A stretch of DNA of 29,842 nucleotides from DALYCO01 sp964535545 (GTDB lineage Bacteria; Patescibacteriota; Minisyncoccia; Phycocordibacterales; UBA9973), in NCBI GenBank assembly GCA_964535545.1, contig CAZHUT010000006.1, forward strand, positions 1-29,842, given 5' to 3'. Under the pieces are notes generated by a model that did not search any database, was not told where the DNA came from, and worked only from the letters and a program-made list of their open reading frames with translations. Position 1 is the first letter of the stretch, and the number at the start of each line of letters is the position of its first letter. Below, one piece after another: positions 29,842 to 29,842 of this stretch. The translations under genes and the position numbers were made by a program.

Positions 29842-29842
29842 C

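Noticed and set aside
1..29842. UGA recoded to glycine, as in some CPR lineages
   Set aside because: TGA ends the second JAMM-like gene and the XRE gene in sensible places, and core proteins show no internal TGA.
1..29842. CRISPR arrays or insertion sequences
   Set aside because: No regularly spaced repeats, cas-like genes, transposases or terminal inverted repeats with target duplications were seen.

Overview
The window looks like a chromosomal segment of an ultra-small bacterium of the Candidate Phyla Radiation (Patescibacteria, probably Parcubacteria-like). The evidence is indirect: compact core genes divergent from model bacteria (infC-rpmI-rplT, truB, yvcK, smpB-ssrA, ftsH, recG, glmS), many short genes I cannot place, one 1592-residue glycosyltransferase-like giant protein, almost no Shine-Dalgarno sites, and many start codons lying 6-9 nt after a -10 box. 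TGA is used as a normal stop, so this is not one of the CPR groups that read UGA as glycine. No taxonomic marker search was possible.

Layout. 1-3184 (+): end of an MBL-fold RNA-processing hydrolase, a LOG/TIGR00725 protein and a P-type Mg2+ ATPase, closed by a terminator shared with the convergent infC-rpmI-rplT operon (3228-4368, -), which has a near-consensus promoter. 4554-6113 (+): truB and an unknown gene with its own strong promoter. 6195-8688 (+): yvcK, a HAD phosphatase, smpB and the tmRNA gene ssrA. 8710-9985: a HAD-like gene (-) and a membrane protein (+). 10043-11971 (+): ftsH.

11972-15039 is an accessory stretch of single-gene units, each with its own promoter and terminator: two tandem JAMM/MPN-like paralogues, two unknown genes, and a tRNA-Ile with anticodon UAU on the other strand. 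15206-20280 (+) is a two-gene operon made of a small alpha-helical protein and the giant glycosyltransferase-like protein. Then come recG (-), an unknown gene (+), a soluble histidine kinase and single-domain response regulator (-), and glmS (+). YvcK/GlmR and GlmS both act on UDP-GlcNAc supply in Bacillus, so the window holds two parts of cell-wall precursor control.

26534-29500 (-) is a more AT-rich island next to two serine tRNAs. It holds an XRE-type regulator with a coupled small ORF broken by an in-frame TAG, a candidate small RNA, a zinc-ribbon membrane protein joined to an HNH nuclease, a protein that may have a PD-(D/E)xK-like nuclease fold, and a small membrane protein. A short box (ACTCGGGTCGC) recurs in it. 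The island could be a defence or mobile module, but nothing in the sequence proves this.

No stretch over 300 bases is empty: the only long non-coding interval (8211-8709) is filled by a structured spacer, tmRNA and a terminator. No CRISPR array, transposase, integrase or replication origin was seen.
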